The notes under the pieces are model-generated. The model ran no database searches, was not told the origin of the DNA, and saw only the letters and a list, made by a program, of their open reading frames with translations. A DNA stretch of 64,000 nucleotides, from contig CM059972.1 of NCBI GenBank assembly GCA_030490835.1, positions 4,680,264 through 4,744,263 on the forward strand, read 5' to 3'. A program made the position numbers and the translations under genes. This document shows, piece after piece, positions 1 to 13,200 of the stretch; position 1 is the first letter of the stretch; each line of letters opens with the position of its first letter. The stretch is from Annona cherimola. Its lineage: Eukaryota > Streptophyta > Magnoliopsida > Magnoliales > Annonaceae.

Positions 1-600
1 ATGGAAAGCAAACCAAAAAATTAAAAAAGCAGCCACGAGGGCTGTAGCCTCGAGTTAACTCGTTGGCTGCACAAGGGTGAAGTCACGACTCACGAGTTGC
101 TACGGGCTATAAGTATAATAAGTAAATTTTACAGTTCCCTTACAACGAGGGTTTTATAATTTTTTGCCTTGTAATGGGAGTTTTATAATTTCCCACGTGT
201 GGTGGGGGTTTATAATTTCTCTCCTGGGGTGGGAGCTTAGGAAAAAAAATTTCTCCATGATGTGAGGGTAAACATGTGCTTTATTATAATATGTAAATGG
301 CATGATGTATAAAAATATATAAAAAAAAACAAAGAATCCCGCCAAAAGACTTTTAAGTCTCGGTGAAGATAGTTTATCTTTTATTTTTCTAAGCAATATC
401 TGTGTAGTTGCTTTGTTAACAATATTATTAGATTTACACAGCTAAGATTGCAATATGAACCAGATTATGTTGTAAATATAACAAATACAAAACAAAACAT
501 AAAAAATAATTTATTATTATTAAATTCCATGACCTTATTAATTTGAAATTTTAAAATATATAAAATTTTAAAAGATAACTTTTGATATGTATATATACAT
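1..600. other. Intergenic, no gene seen
   Basis: AT-rich sequence without a supportable reading frame. Positions 140-245 hold three loosely similar units ending in TTTATAATTT, too diverged to call a tandem repeat with confidence. Confidence 0.4.
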
Positions 601-1130
601 ATAGAAATCTGCTTCTATATGACTCAGTTACAGAGAAGCAATTATATGTAACCCTTCACAACTTTAAGCTTTTAACATTTGCTAAGAAAATTCAATTTTT
701 TTAAAATTTAATATTATTTATTCAGTTAGAAGATCAAGTTTTATCCGAATTAAGTATGTGATAAGCCACGTTTATCTGTAAAAATATTATTTATATGTAA
801 ATTATAAAAATACTTAAATTCATTTACATATAGATCAAAATATAATAATCCTTTGCTATAAAAAAATATAATAATATTTTACAAAATCATTTATTCATAC
901 AGTAATAATATTGCGGATGGTTTAAATGTTAAAAATGCAACTTTAAAATTGATACTTGCATTAAACCATTATATTATGTTGATTTAAACATTTTAAAATA
1001 AGTTCCATCTCTAGTAATATTAAATAAATGAAAGTGTTTCCGTAATAATATAAATGATGTTAAATACAACAAGCAGAGTGAATTTTTCATCAATTATTAA
1101 AATATTAAAAATAGAAAAGGTTATATAGAA
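600..1130 (-). repeat. AT-rich dispersed MITE-like repeat, copy in inverse orientation
   Basis: The reverse complement of this stretch resembles 36600-37100 and 26080-26550: an AGAAGC-type end, then a conserved run around CATCATTTATATTAT, then a block reading GTAATAAAATAATTTAA. Both ends carry TCTATA/TATAGAAG-like sequence. No coding content. Family assignment is uncertain; target duplications were not found. Confidence 0.5.
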
Positions 1131-1322
1131 GCATAGCCCATATATATATTTAAATTATGTACAAATCCACCTAAAAATGAAAAAAAACACAACAAAGCTC
1201 CTCAAAATAGGTGTATCGAGTCTCAGTATATCACAGGTGTATTGAATCATTATCCTTTATAATTTATAGAAAATTATTCTGTGGTCCATAACATCGCTTT
1301 ATCGATAGGTTGAAATTGAATG

Positions 1323-1606
1323 AGCCAACCAAGCCGTGCTCGGTTGGTTAGCGCGGTCATCATAAGTATTTGAGCTGTGCTGGTTGTGGGTTCGAATCCA
1401 GCTTTTGGATTTTGGCCTGAAACGAGAGAAAAATTATTAGTGGGAGCTTCCAACAACCAAACGGGAGACCACTGCTCCCACAAACAACGGGACGGGATGT
1501 GTCTTCCTGATTATTTAGTGGAGCAGTGTCTCCAGATTTGTAAGAATGTCTCATATCTTCAGTGTAATATGTGTTGAGATGTATGTAAATATATTCCAAT
1601 AAAAAA
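1323..1606 (+). mobile_element. tRNA-derived SINE with target-site duplication
   Basis: The 5' part reads like a tRNA: GTGCTCGGTTGGTTAGCGCGG (A-box region) followed by GGTTCGAATCC at 1389-1399 (B box). The body contains TGGAGCAGTGTCTCCAG and the 3' end is GTGTTGAGATGTATGTAAAT followed by an A-rich tail. Flanks are AAATTGAATG at 1313-1322 and 1607-1616, a target-site duplication overlapping the tail. The same family, in reverse, is at 52566-52842. Confidence 0.85.
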
Positions 1607-1616
1607 AAATTGAATG

Positions 1617-2801
1617 CGTGGTTCAAATATATTAATGACCGGTCCATTTCATCCGGTTATTCGGGAGGAAGAAATCCATTGACGTCGATAGGACTCTGCC
1701 ATGGACCATGCCTGTCAATTACATATATAATATTTCTATCTGTTTTAGTTTTTAATCATAATTTACATATATTTTCATCATCAGCTTATTATTATCCCAA
1801 AAGGGTTTCCCATTTTTAACATTCTTTTTTGTACTTTCTCATTAATTTCTATTGATTATCTATTAACATAATTACTATTAGAATATAATAGTAGTGAAGG
1901 CGCAAAGTAATATTCATTTAATATCTTTTTTAATCGATACCTTTATATAAACGCTGATTTAATATCCTTTGAAATCGTCATAGCTAGGTTGAATATTGTA
2001 GTATTCGTAGCTGGTGCATGAGGGGATGAAAGGAGTAGGTTTTCTGCCACTTTTCAACTAGATCTGAACCTGTTATCATTCCACATGTGTCAAAATCACA
2101 TGGGAAACTCCTCTGCAACTTGCCTTTTGCAAAATTTTGGAGGTCTTTTGCAAAATAAGCATAGCAAATATTTACAATTGGATTTTGCCCATTCAGAAAA
2201 TAGACCTTTGTAAGTTTTGATATTTTACAAAAATATATTATAAAGTGCCAAGTGGATATGAATTGTTATAAACTACTAAAAGTGCTATTATAATCAATAA
2301 CTTATAAGACAGGTTTCTCTTTCCCATTTAATTGAAGATAAAAGAACACATATAACAACTGATTTCGAAAAATGCTAAAATAGACATGCCAAATGCATAC
2401 TTACGAGTCCTATGATCCTATCTTGCGAAAGGGTAATTCTCCAGTCGCGCAGGTGTAGATTGCACTCCTTTTGGTTTTATTATTTTATTAATTTTTTAAA
2501 TTCAAGTCATGCATTATGTTTAAAAATATTTGTTTAGCTGAAACACGAAAAATTAATTTGATTAAATATTCTTATATTCTATAATAATAAAAATTTTAAT
2601 TACAAAAGACCCTTATACATTTTGCGTTTGCTGTGGGTTGGATACAAATCTAATGAAAATAATACTTCGTATCAACAAATATCACGAGTAGATATGATGA
2701 ATTACTTGAATAAAAAATAATTAAAAGAATATAAAAACCCTAGGGGTGCATATTACACTAGGCTGTATGGAAGAAAATCGGAACTTCTAGAGACTAGGAT
2801 A
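1617..2801. other. Intergenic, nothing recognised
   Basis: AT-rich DNA with only short reading frames; no repeat family, RNA or gene motif could be supported here. Confidence 0.4.
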
Positions 2802-2809
2802 GTGCCGAT

Positions 2810-3539
2810 TAGGAGTGGGAATTGGGGCGGGTCGACCCGTGACCCGGTATTGACCCGACTCGTTTTTGGCCGGGTAAAACCAATATATTTTTAACCCGGT
2901 ATAGGGATGGGTTAGAAATTTTGACCCGAATTCAAAAATAGGGTTGGGGTGGGTCAACCATGTCCCGACCCGAAGAGTCCGACCCGCCCCGTATATATAA
3001 ATTTATTAAAAATTATAAGACTATATTGAAATATTATTATTATTTTCTTTCAAATTTCTCACTTTTTTATAATCAACTCTATCAACAATAGAAGAATCAA
3101 TTTATTCAAAATGCAATATAAGAATCAATAAAAAATTTGTACGATATAACCCTCATGTGTAATTGTATATTAACCTATTTTAATAAATGTATACTATATT
3201 TTCAAATGTTTTATTTTCTTAATTATGTATTTTTTAATAATTAGTGAAATATCGAAACATATAATATTTAAATTTAGTATAGATGTATACTTATGTTTGA
3301 TAGATATATAAATTTTGAAAATTATCTTATTTGATTCGTATTTTTGACCCGACCCGCTGTCCCGAAACCAGTCCGATACTGACCCGAATTTTGTCCCTAG
3401 ACCTGGTAGAAAAAAGTAAGGGTCAAACCGACCTTGTCCCGACCCGGTATAAAATAAGGGTCAAACAAGATTTTTGAAAAGTAGGGTCAGGGTTGGGCAA
3501 ACCCTGACCCGTCCCGACCCGCCCCGATTCCCACCCCTA
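2810..3539 (+). mobile_element. hAT-like non-autonomous element, 730 bp, perfect 8-bp TSD
   Basis: Ends are TAGGAGTGGGAATTGGGG and CCCCGATTCCCACCCCTA, an inverted pair. They are flanked by GTGCCGAT at 2802-2809 and 3540-3547. The subterminal parts are packed with GACCCG/CGGGTC motifs around an AT-rich core of about 330 bp. An 8-bp duplication and TAGG-type ends point to the hAT superfamily. No transposase is present. A second copy in the opposite orientation lies at 41910-42620. Confidence 0.88.
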
Positions 3540-3608
3540 GTGCCGATGATGGAAAAACTAGTGGGTAATTGATAATTGAAAGACATGACCCCAAAATCTA
3601 CATAATTA

Positions 3609-3878
3609 AGGGATATTTGGCTACATATAAAACTTTTCAAATTAAATTTTTTTAATATAAAATTTTTTACTCTCCGTACTATCATATTTTTAATTATTTC
3701 TCTTCTATATAACTAACATATATTTTTTAATCATTTATATACAACTACTTATATAACTAATCTATTTGTTTTAATTTTAATCTTTTTACTTCTTGTGGTT
3801 TACTCCTATCACACCACATCAAATTTTGTCATAAAAAACTTCCATCTAAAAATTTTAGCAATTCTCAAAAACACACCC
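3609..3878. mobile_element. Tourist-like MITE (TTA target duplication)
   Basis: Starts AGGGATATTTGG and ends in AAAACACACCC, flanked by TTA at 3606-3608 and 3879-3881. Internal sequence (ACTCCTATCACACCACATC and the AAAACTT blocks near each end) matches the family seen at 30299-30565, 9570-9834 and elsewhere. Confidence 0.75.
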
Positions 3879-4444
3879 TTAGTTGCTTTAATTAGTACAA
3901 TTGTGTTAATTTTTCCAACGAAGCCCGCAATTATTTGCCCAAGTATTATTAATCCACTCCAATATACGATCTTGGGTTGGGTTGGGTTGGATCGAACCCA
4001 AGGCCAGAGCACATTTTGTCGTGTTGTTGTATCGGCAGAAACGCGCGTGGGACTCACCACGCGGCCTTCCCTTTCTTTTTTATTTATTTTTTGAAAAAGT
4101 TCTGTTTTTATTTTTATAATGATTCGAAGTAGGACTTCACATGTGAAAAGAATGGTATCTATCACAGTCTAACATTTTGAGCCGTTATCGTTTGCGACCG
4201 TAAAATATTTTTTTTATTCGTATGCGGGCCGCAATTATACGTTATTCATTCTTAAATTTGTCAATTTATTAAATAAAATATTAAATAAATTAGAAAATTG
4301 CTAAATTTGAGAAAAATACAGATAATAGTAAGGTCGCAATAGATTTAAAAATTAAAAAATACCACAAGTAATCACTCGGCCAAGATCTTTTCATATAACT
4401 TTATTATCTATTTTAATTTCATTATTTTTTGAGTCATGATTATC

Positions 4445-4747
4445 TTAACGTACAATATTCAATTATTTTATTTTATTTTTCTTCATAAAAATGTTTTCTT
4501 AACTGTATTTAATTCACGCACTAAGTTTTGTCATTTTATAATACTTTTACATATTTACTTTTCATTTTTAAAAATTCGGGGCATATAAGTCATTTTTCAC
4601 CCCTTAAAATGTGATTTTTAAAATTCAAAAATAAATATACAAAAGTACTATAAAATAGAAAAACTTAGTATATGTATTAAATACACTTAAGGAAACATGT
4701 TTACAAAAAAAATCAAATAAAATAAAAAATTGAATATTGCACGTTAA
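4445..4747. mobile_element. Foldback MITE, about 300 bp
   Basis: Left end TTAACGTACAATATTCAATT pairs with right end AATTGAATATTGCACGTTAA, and the arms continue inward for about 130 bp each (TTAACTGTATTTAAT against ATTAAATACACTTAA; TTTTATAATACTTTTACATA against its complement). TTAA stands at both extremes, but being palindromic it may be part of the inverted repeat rather than a target duplication. Confidence 0.75.
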
Positions 4748-4989
4748 ACCTTTTTTTAGTTCCTTACCTTTCTATTTTTGCTTTTACATCTTTCCATATA
4801 CACGTAATTACTTGTCATTGTTTTATCATATACCGTTAATCTCTTGCTTTAATTTTTTTTCAAATAAAATTATTCATATGAGATTTTCCCCCCATTCTAA
4901 ATGGATCCTTTTTTATTGGTTCCCTGTATAACTTTAATCTAATTTATTTATATAGAGAATAGTAAGCTCTAATTTATCTTTTTTAATAA

Positions 4990-5208
4990 ATTGTGTGTTT
5001 AGAAAGTGACAAAATTTTTTGATGAAAAGTTTTAGTGTAAAGTTATTAAATTGATAGAAAATGATATGATATTACAAGGACAATGAGAAGGTATATAAAA
5101 AAAGTTAAATAAATAGATTAGTTGTATAAATAGTTGTGTGAAAATGATTGAAAAGTAAGATAATTTGTAATTATAAAGAGTGAAAAAATTTCTACCCAAA
5201 TAAACACA
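4990..5208. mobile_element. Tourist-like MITE, diverged
   Basis: Begins ATTGTGTGTTTAG and ends AAATAAACACA, with TAA on both sides (4987-4989, 5209-5211). The interior contains the family block reading ATGATATGATATTACAAGGA, followed by ATTGAAAAGTAAGATAATTT. Confidence 0.65.
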
Positions 5209-5355
5209 TAATTACTTACCCAAAATTTTGCCCTAAAAGGAGCTCAAGCTTTCGGCCATGTTTGGTAACATGCAAGTATGAAAATTATGGTTTTCTCATA
5301 GAATTTGGTTTTCTAAGATAAATTATTGCTTTATCAATCTCACTATTTTCTTACT

Positions 5356-5600
5356 TTATTTTTTTTTATTAGAGTGTATTTACAACATATCTCAATTCAT
5401 ATTACATTCAAAGCTCTTAGACAATACTAATAATTTTTTCCAAGGAAAACAACAAGCTTCCGAATATCAATTAGGGAGACCATCAGCTCCCACTCAATAT
5501 AAAAAGAGACTACTCAAATGCCCTCACCCCAAATCAGTTCGAACTCCCCACAGTGGTAGTCGAACACGCACGGATCAGATTCCGTTCCCGCTCCAGTGAC
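5356..5600 (-). mobile_element. Diverged tRNA-derived SINE
   Basis: On the minus strand this reads a tRNA-like head with GAGTTCGAACTG (B-box-like), then a body with GGGAGCTGATGGTCTCCC, and ends in sequence similar to the tail of the 52566-52842 SINE followed by an A-rich run (T-rich on plus at 5359-5370). More diverged than the other copies; target duplication not identified. Confidence 0.55.
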
Positions 5601-6101
5601 CTCTATATTCATTTCATTTTTCATACTAATTACATGTAACAAACTTATTTATTACACCTGTAACCCTATCATTTCTCATCCATCAATCATTTCTCAAAAT
5701 ATATATTTCATGCCTTCATCATTACCGTTCTCAGCTTCTTACATGACAGCCTTTAATTTGGCGACAGCGATTTCCTTCCACGTGCATGCACGGCTGAATT
5801 GCATCAAAAGCTGCGCGGACTCTTTAACTACTTCTTTCCCACGATCATCGCATGATGAATAATAATAATAATAAATCCAAATGAACGGCTGATGCCGCTT
5901 CTTGCTCGGGCACACGTGGTGTAATTATCTTCACATCAGTCATCATCTGGGAGGCCAGACCTTTGGTTAGCATAAAAAATTTAAATTTATTTCCATTAAA
6001 TATTGAATATCCGTCTCTCAAAAAAAATTGAATATCTAATGCATTCCTTATTACTCATTATTTTAATGATTATACTCTAATGCTAGGAAGTGAATCATCC
6101 A

Positions 6102-6126
6102 CAAAAAAAAAAAAAAAAAAAAAAAA
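6102..6126. repeat. Poly(A) tract
   Basis: An uninterrupted run of A, with no SINE body immediately upstream that I could recognise. Confidence 0.7.
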
Positions 6127-6964
6127 TGCTAGCGTGTGCATCGAGCAATGCAGAGTGCAGACATAAGCTTTTTACTTTCTTTAACGTGTTTGATTTTTCA
6201 TGAGTAAGCCTATTGTCGAGAGTTTATATTTTTCATTTTTTGAATTTTAAAAATAAAAAATCTTGCATTTTCATATGTTAGATTTCATACGAGGAAAGAT
6301 CTTGTTCAGATGCGGGGGAAAGCTTGCATGTGTGTTGAACTTCAATGCATATGCAAGCACAAGAGCATAACTTTTACTTTTTGATTAGTATTTATATAAA
6401 TGACAATTAATATTACACATAAAATTTTCTATAAATATCTCCCCCTCTGGATGAAAATCTGTAAAACCCCCACCATTAAGGAGAATATGTAAAAGTCACT
6501 CACCTTTCACCGCCTGCACAGCATGACCCTTATTTTATATCAATCTTTTCTTAAAAAATAGATATGTATTTTGCATTATATATTGTGATTAATTTAATTA
6601 TAAATCAATAAAGCTTACGCAGTGAAAATAAAAGAATTTTACAACAAGTCCGTTTGTACTGCAATTCGTTCAGGTGGTTTTGGAATATGAAAAAAAAAAG
6701 AAAAAAAAAAGAAAATACAAAGCTTCCCGAGTTTCAAATCAGAAAAATATAAAAATGATCTAGGATGAAAATTAAACAAGAATATCTGTAAACTATATAA
6801 TAGAAAATAGATAGAAGCATAAAAGTTGAAAGAAGTATTACTAAAAGGGATTTGATCGGTTATGGAAACTGCAATATTACTTTTTATGTTTTAAAAATAT
6901 TTTATTAGAATCTAAACCGCTTAAAACATAAATTAGTATATACATATTTATGGTGACCGACTAA

Positions 6965-7308
6965 ATACACCCGGGTGCATTACACCTATTTTTTATTTTT
7001 AAATTTTTTTTTATATAAATGTTCATCTAGGTATATTTAACATGTGTATCAATTTTTAGATATTCTTAGATATTTTTTCGATTTTTTAAAATTAGTGACA
7101 TTTTCATAATTCATAAATTTCGAAAATGTCACTGATTTTTAAAAATAAAAAATCTAAAAGTATCCAAAAATGGTAAAAATTGATACACATATCAAATACA
7201 CAGATTAACAATTGTATACGAAAATTTTCAAAAAAAATGAAAAAAAATAGGTTTTTGCATCCGAGTGCACTAAAGCTCAGTACCCCCGGGTGCACTGGAT
7301 TGGGGCTC
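6965..7308. mobile_element. Degenerate Mutator-like foldback MITE
   Basis: CACCCGGGTGCATTACACC near the left end and GGGTGCACTGGATTGGGG at the right end correspond to the ends of the intact element at 39387-39796. The arms share the CATGTGTATCAATTTTTA / TAAAAATTGATACACAT pair and the GACATTTTC..GAAAATGTC centre. The left terminus is degraded. Confidence 0.7.
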
Positions 7309-7316
7309 TATATTTA

Positions 7317-8025
7317 TAAGGGTGCAACTTGGGCAAAGTACCCATGACTACCCATCGATCCGACCCTAATTTGGGTAGGATATGATACAAAATATTACTC
7401 ATAGTTATGAGTAAGGTACAAATTATTACTCGTCCTCTTAAATCAGATATAAGTAGGGTAGATACATTGGGTACCCGGAATCGACACGCATAGGTATAAT
7501 TATATATAATGCATGTTATATAGTATATATTGCATTTTGTCTGTGACATATTATTTGCACACCCATTTTAGTAAATTCAAATTCGAATCAAGCTTGTGCC
7601 ATGTTAAGTTATGGAAGTAAGAAACTAGTTGGATTTTTATGTCACTAATATTTGAAAGTCTTTTATAAATAAGTTTGTGAATTGTGGTTGTAGTATACCA
7701 ATAGTTTTAATGTTGGATTGTGAAACTCTATATTTTATATAATAATGTAAAAAATAACTCATGTATTTATGATTTTAAAATATAAATGAGTATTGTTTTG
7801 TATTATTTAAAATAATATAAAAATATTTTTAAGAAAATATTATACTTGAGTATTAAAAGAATCAATTTGGAACTGAAACTAGAACTGATCTTATGTTAAT
7901 GGGTAGGGTAGGGTATACTAGGAACCGAACCGATAAATGAGTAGAGTAGGGTAGACTTTTTATAAATAAAGTATGTATAAGATAAACTACTACTCGAATC
8001 GAAACCTACTCGAGTTGCACCCCTA
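7317..8025. mobile_element. hAT-like non-autonomous element, 709 bp, perfect 8-bp TSD
   Basis: Ends TAAGGGTGCAACT and AGTTGCACCCCTA form an inverted repeat. TATATTTA lies at 7309-7316 and 8026-8033. Subterminal regions carry GGGTAGG/CTACTC motifs. It inserted right at the edge of the foldback at 6965-7308. No coding capacity. Confidence 0.82.
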
Positions 8026-8033
8026 TATATTTA

Positions 8034-9560
8034 TTCCGGAAAAATTTGCTTTGATTTGATCACAATTCGTATGTTTGAGAGTTAATATACAACTACATAA
8101 ATTTTGAAAATAATAAATTACATGTAAAAGTCTTCAAAATGTGTGATTTTAAAATAATGGATAAACATATATTACATATATTAATTTATATTCTAAATGG
8201 TTTGGATTTTATAAAATATCAAAATTAACCATTTGTATATGTAATATCATAACCCTAACTAAAGCATGAGAAACGGCTGTGAGTTGGGTGGAGGTAGTTG
8301 TAGGGGCCTGATCATCATAATCAAGGGGCCATCTCAACGAAATCGGCCCATCAAATTGGCCAAGCCAATAATGCATTTCGTTCATTGGCCACGTGCAAAC
8401 TTTCCGTGCGACGCTTTTTGACCAACGTGGATCCCCTGCATGCGTGTTTACATTTCAATCCACCGGCCCCTCAATTAGGCAATAATGTGGCGGTATATTT
8501 ATAGAAATAATAATCAGTTCCACTGCTACGAAATCTAATTTTTTCGTAATCCTATCTATTGTTTTTATTTTAATATTAATGAAAAATTTATTTTATGATT
8601 ATATTTAGTATTATTTATATTAGCATGAATACCCAGCTATTTGTCTCGTGTTATTTGCGCATGGAATCATTTACAAATATACATGATGCTAACTTGATAT
8701 GTAAATCATATGAAATGTCATTATTATGTGTATAAATGATTATATAAAATATTATTTTATTTTAGTGCATAGGTAAATTATTATAAATTGTTTTCATGGT
8801 TAACATAAGAATATATTATTTTTAAGTAAATGTCATAGATACATATCTTTAATTTGGATTAAATTTTAGATTCTTTGTTAAATACATGATGCAAAGTATA
8901 ATGAATAAAATAAATTAATAATCGAGATTGAAAAAATGGACGGAGTTAATCATAATAATGATAAATAGTTTGATTTTCATACTGCAAAAAGAATGCATTC
9001 ATCCTTCAAAGTTAAAATTTCATTATTTGGCAACTTCATTTGTTGATTGCTAGTTCATTGCTAGAAGTTCGTTCTAAAAGAGATTTAGCAATGGAAAAAC
9101 ATACTTCATTGGTGAATATAAATTTTGTGACAATATAAAAAAAATGGGTGCTGAAAATACAGGTTATTAGCAACAAAATCAGCTTTGTTGCGAGTGTTCA
9201 AAGTTCTTATAGCACTTTAACGAAAAATTAATGATTAAAACTATAAATGATAATAAAATTAAAATTAGTTATATTTACATTACAACGTCAACTCGTATTA
9301 AAAGGCTTGTAAAAATACGAATTAAATAGAAAAGGCCCCTCTTTTCCTTCATTACGGACTCGTTCAAGAGGAACACATTCCATAAACACAACGAACAAAA
9401 TAAAATAAGAAAAATTCGATTCGATGGAATCCATCCTCGAATGTCGCATGCCGTGACATAAGCATTCATGTTAGCTTTCAAGGGGGGCTGTAACTGTGAA
9501 GGTTAACAATCCATGCCATCAGTGTCAGTACCCGTCACGCCGCTGAAGCGTTGCCTTGTA
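8034..9560. other. Intergenic, no gene seen
   Basis: AT-rich sequence; 8560-8960 vaguely resembles the AT-rich dispersed family at 36600-37100. A GC-richer patch at 8280-8480 has no recognisable frame or motif. Confidence 0.35.
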
Positions 9561-9569
9561 CTATAAATA

Positions 9570-9834
9570 AAACTTTTAATGAAAAGTTATTAAGACAGAA
9601 AGTGTCAAATTGATAGAAAATGATGTGATAGAGTAAGGATAATGATGAAAAGTAAAGAAAATAAAGTTAAAATAAATAAATTAATTATATGTGTAGTTGT
9701 GTAGAAATGATTGAAAAGTAAGATAATTTGTATAGAAAAATGTGAAAAAATAATAAAAAATAAAATAATGAAAAGTGAAAAATTTTAAAATGAAAAGTTT
9801 TGGTTGATATTTTTTCCCCCGAACAAACACACCC
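9570..9834. mobile_element. Tourist-like MITE, left end truncated
   Basis: The right end reads GAACAAACACACCC followed by TTA. The interior has the GTGTAGAAATGATTGAAAAG and GATAGAAAATGATGTGATAG family blocks. The left terminal GGGTGTGTTTG is missing. Confidence 0.65.
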
Positions 9835-9836
9835 TT

Positions 9837-10258
9837 AATCTAATGAATGTTTCACCATGCCATGACATGACATAGTGGCGTTTTTTTCTCCATAAATTTT
9901 GTGAGAGCGTGCACTGGTTGAATATTCAAAAAAAAAATTAGAATATTGATAAGATAGTTGTAAAAGTGATGTTTAAAAATTGTAAGAACGATCACAGAAT
10001 TTTAATGTAATATAAATTGAGATTATATAATATATGAATACTACTGAAAAAAAAGAAAGAAAGAAAGTGTCAGTACCCATCACATGCCGTTTTAAATTCG
10101 CTTGGCAAAAACTACCGAGAAAACGGCGAATACGTCACAACATACACAAAAAGGGGAAAAAAAAAAAATACTGCTGGCAGCCTTTAAATCTGTAACATTT
10201 TCATGGTGCGATTGGACTTTTGGGTGGGGGATCGATCGTGCATCGAGCTCTGATCTCA
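9837..10258 (+). promoter_or_regulatory. 5' flank of ZIFL copy 1
   Basis: Immediate upstream region and presumed promoter plus 5' UTR. I see TTTAAA near 10183 but no convincing TATA box. A TACGTCAC (TGACG-type) motif lies near 10132. The transcription start cannot be placed from sequence. Confidence 0.3.
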
Positions 10259-13200
10259 ATGGCAGGAAAAGAGGAGATGGCAACGCCACTGCTGATCAAG
10301 AAGCATATCTACTACGACAACTGCCCCGGTTGCAAGCAAGACAAGATCAATGAGCTGCGAACGGGAACTCCTTACAAAGAACTCTTTTACATTGGCCTAG
10401 TTGTGCTATGCAATGGTATGAATCCTATTTGATCTTTGTAACTGATGTTTTCAGAGGTTCTGGGATTTTGGGAACAAACCCGGTAAGTCGTTTGATCACT
10501 ATTGTGATTTTGATGTCATAATCGCCTTCTTTAGAGCGTTGAACTGATCTACTGCTGGTCAGTTCGCGAATGATTCTTGGTCATGAATCCGAGTTAGCTA
10601 TCGAGATTATCTCATCGGAAATTGCTTTATATATATTTGAAATGAGTTTAATTAGATTCTTCAAGTTTTTTTTTTTTCCCTCCATGTTTGCGTGGTCGTG
10701 GTTGGCATTTCTATTTTGTGGATGATCCAGCTGGTCAGCACTCGACACCCAAGAGCACTTGATGGTCAGAAATCTCTTGCAGTACCCGAACAAACACCTG
10801 CTGCAGGTGCAGTTAAACTGTATTTGGCGTAAAATTTATGCCTGTTTTAGACTGAAGAGAGTACTCATCATCTCTAAGTGAGATTAAGACAGAGTCTCCT
10901 CTCAAACAGGAGCAACTCTCCTTTCCTTGAGTTTCATAGAGTAGCCAATTGGAGTATCGCAAGAATCCACTCACCTTTCATACTATATGGAGGCTTCATC
11001 AGTTGACAACAAGTTGGGGTTTTGAATTAGATGTTTAGCGTCTTGGAGTTTCTTTACGTGATGAGAAAAAGAGGGCGCATTTGGATCGGTAAATATGTGG
11101 GGTGGGATGCAGAAGAGCTTGGGCACATTTTCCAACACTCCATATTTACCAATCAAACAATCTTATTTTTCTAATTTTATTTCTACATTCAAATTATTTT
11201 TTCTACCAATTCTGTATATTCTAATTTTACTCATATTATTTCATATCAATTATACAATTCTTAAAAAATATTTTTTTTCATCTTTCATCTCATCCCGCAA
11301 TTTCATAAAAATTGATCAAACTAAATGTCCTCAAAGATGACGATGATAAATGTAACAATAAAGACCCAAATAAATAAAATGCAAAAAAAGGAGTTGGTAG
11401 CTGAAACTTGAGTAATGATGAGGGGGGGAAAAAAGTTGGTGTTGTCCAAAACATCAGTTCCTCTCGTTTTCGTCTTCCAACGCTTGGATTCAACGGCGTT
11501 TCCGATGGGGAAAGGAGAAAACCCTGAGGTGATGACGACGATGACTTCATTCGCCTGAGGAACTTGGTAGGTCACGACATGAGAATAAAAAAAAGAGGGC
11601 TGACTCCATCCGATAAATGGCATGCAACTTCTGTACAATATTTTTTGTTGATATATATATATTTATTTATTTATTCATAAACCTGTTTCTACGTATTTAT
11701 TTTTTATTTTAAAAAATAACTGGTATTTTGGTCAATTTCACCCTTTAAAACTTGATTTTTTAAAAATAAAAATATTATAAAATGGTAAAACTTAATATAC
11801 AGATTAAATACACTTGCCAAAGTGTGTTTATGAAAAAAAGCAAAAAAAATAAATAAAAAAAATATCGTAGCGATAATTAGCACTTGTGGAAAAATGCAAC
11901 GACCCCACACGGAAGAAGCGGGTGGAATCAATTGGCGGCGAGAGGGCAAGGAAAAAAGACAAAACAGATAAACGTGTTCGAATCGCACTTGGCTTCTTTC
12001 CAGTGGAATGCATGTATGTGTTCTGTTGCGATCTGCTTGCAGCACCATATGACATTGACAAATCCCATAAAGTGTCTCTCCCGTGGAAATGAGATTGACT
12101 ACACAGAAAAATCAGGTAGCAGGCCTTGTTTTCGGTTAACACACCCACATTTCATAGCAAGAAGACAAGTGTTTAGCCAAGCAAGTCCGTCACATAATGC
12201 TTTTATGACCATTTTTTTAAATTTGTCATTCGAAGTTATACTTTTAGTGATAATTTTCATCACTACAAGGTTAATTTTAGCAAAACTCATTATATTATTT
12301 GTGCTAAAAGTTAGTTTTTTGCGACATTTAGTTATTTATGTTATTAAATAAGAGTTCTTTGTGACAAAAACGTCAAGCATAGTCAAATGTGTGGCACAAT
12401 TTTTTTTTTTTTTTTTTTTTTTTCTTGTGACTTTGCTCTGTTATTCACTTCGCTTCAAATCCCTTATGTGATATTGTGGATTATTAAAATTATCGTTTAG
12501 TTAATCTACAGATGTTGAGTGACTTATTTAGTTGCCCACGTGAGTCCAATGGTACATTTGATTTCATTATAAGATAACTAACAATTTGTAACACACTTTT
12601 GACCATGCTGAGCATTTTTCGTCACAAAAAGTTTTTTTTAGCTACATAGATTATTATTGTTGTTAAAAACTAAGTTTTAACGACAATAATACAATAGACA
12701 TAGCAAAAGTAACTTTTTAGTAATAATTTTTGTCACTGAAAGGAGAGACATATTTAAAAAGTGCTACAACGTGTTGCTGCTTTTGACATGGTTTTAGTGA
12801 CATTATAATATAAATTAATAAAAAATTGGGTTGTTATTTCATGCTCCGGCTGCACTTAGGCTTGGTGCTCCCCAGTGCAAATACCTATTTTTTAATTTTT
12901 TTAAAAAATTTCACAACTGTTAATCTAAGTATATTTAACATATCTATCAATTTTTAACATTTAAAATTTTTTTTGATTTTTTAAAATAAGTGGATTTTCA
13001 TAATTTAATTTAAAATTGCCACTAACCTTAAAAAATCTAAAAAATTAAAATTTTTAAAAATGGTAAAAATTAATACACATATTAAATACATTTAGATTAA
13101 TAGTTGTGTAAAAAAATTTTAAAAATGGGTTAAATGCACCTGAGAGCAATGAGCCTAAGTGCGCCCGAGAGTATTTAGGCTTAACCATATAAAATTTCGC

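Noticed and set aside
1334..1406. Possible tRNA gene
   Set aside because: A and B boxes are present but the sequence continues into a SINE body with A tail and target duplications, and the cloverleaf does not close cleanly.
11704..12351. Overlapping frames of 63-155 codons on both strands
   Set aside because: They lie in intron 1 of copy 1 in transposon debris, contradict each other, and match no family.
12180..12830. CACTA-like element in intron 1 of copy 1
   Set aside because: CACTACAAGG is present but no matching right end or target duplication could be fixed.
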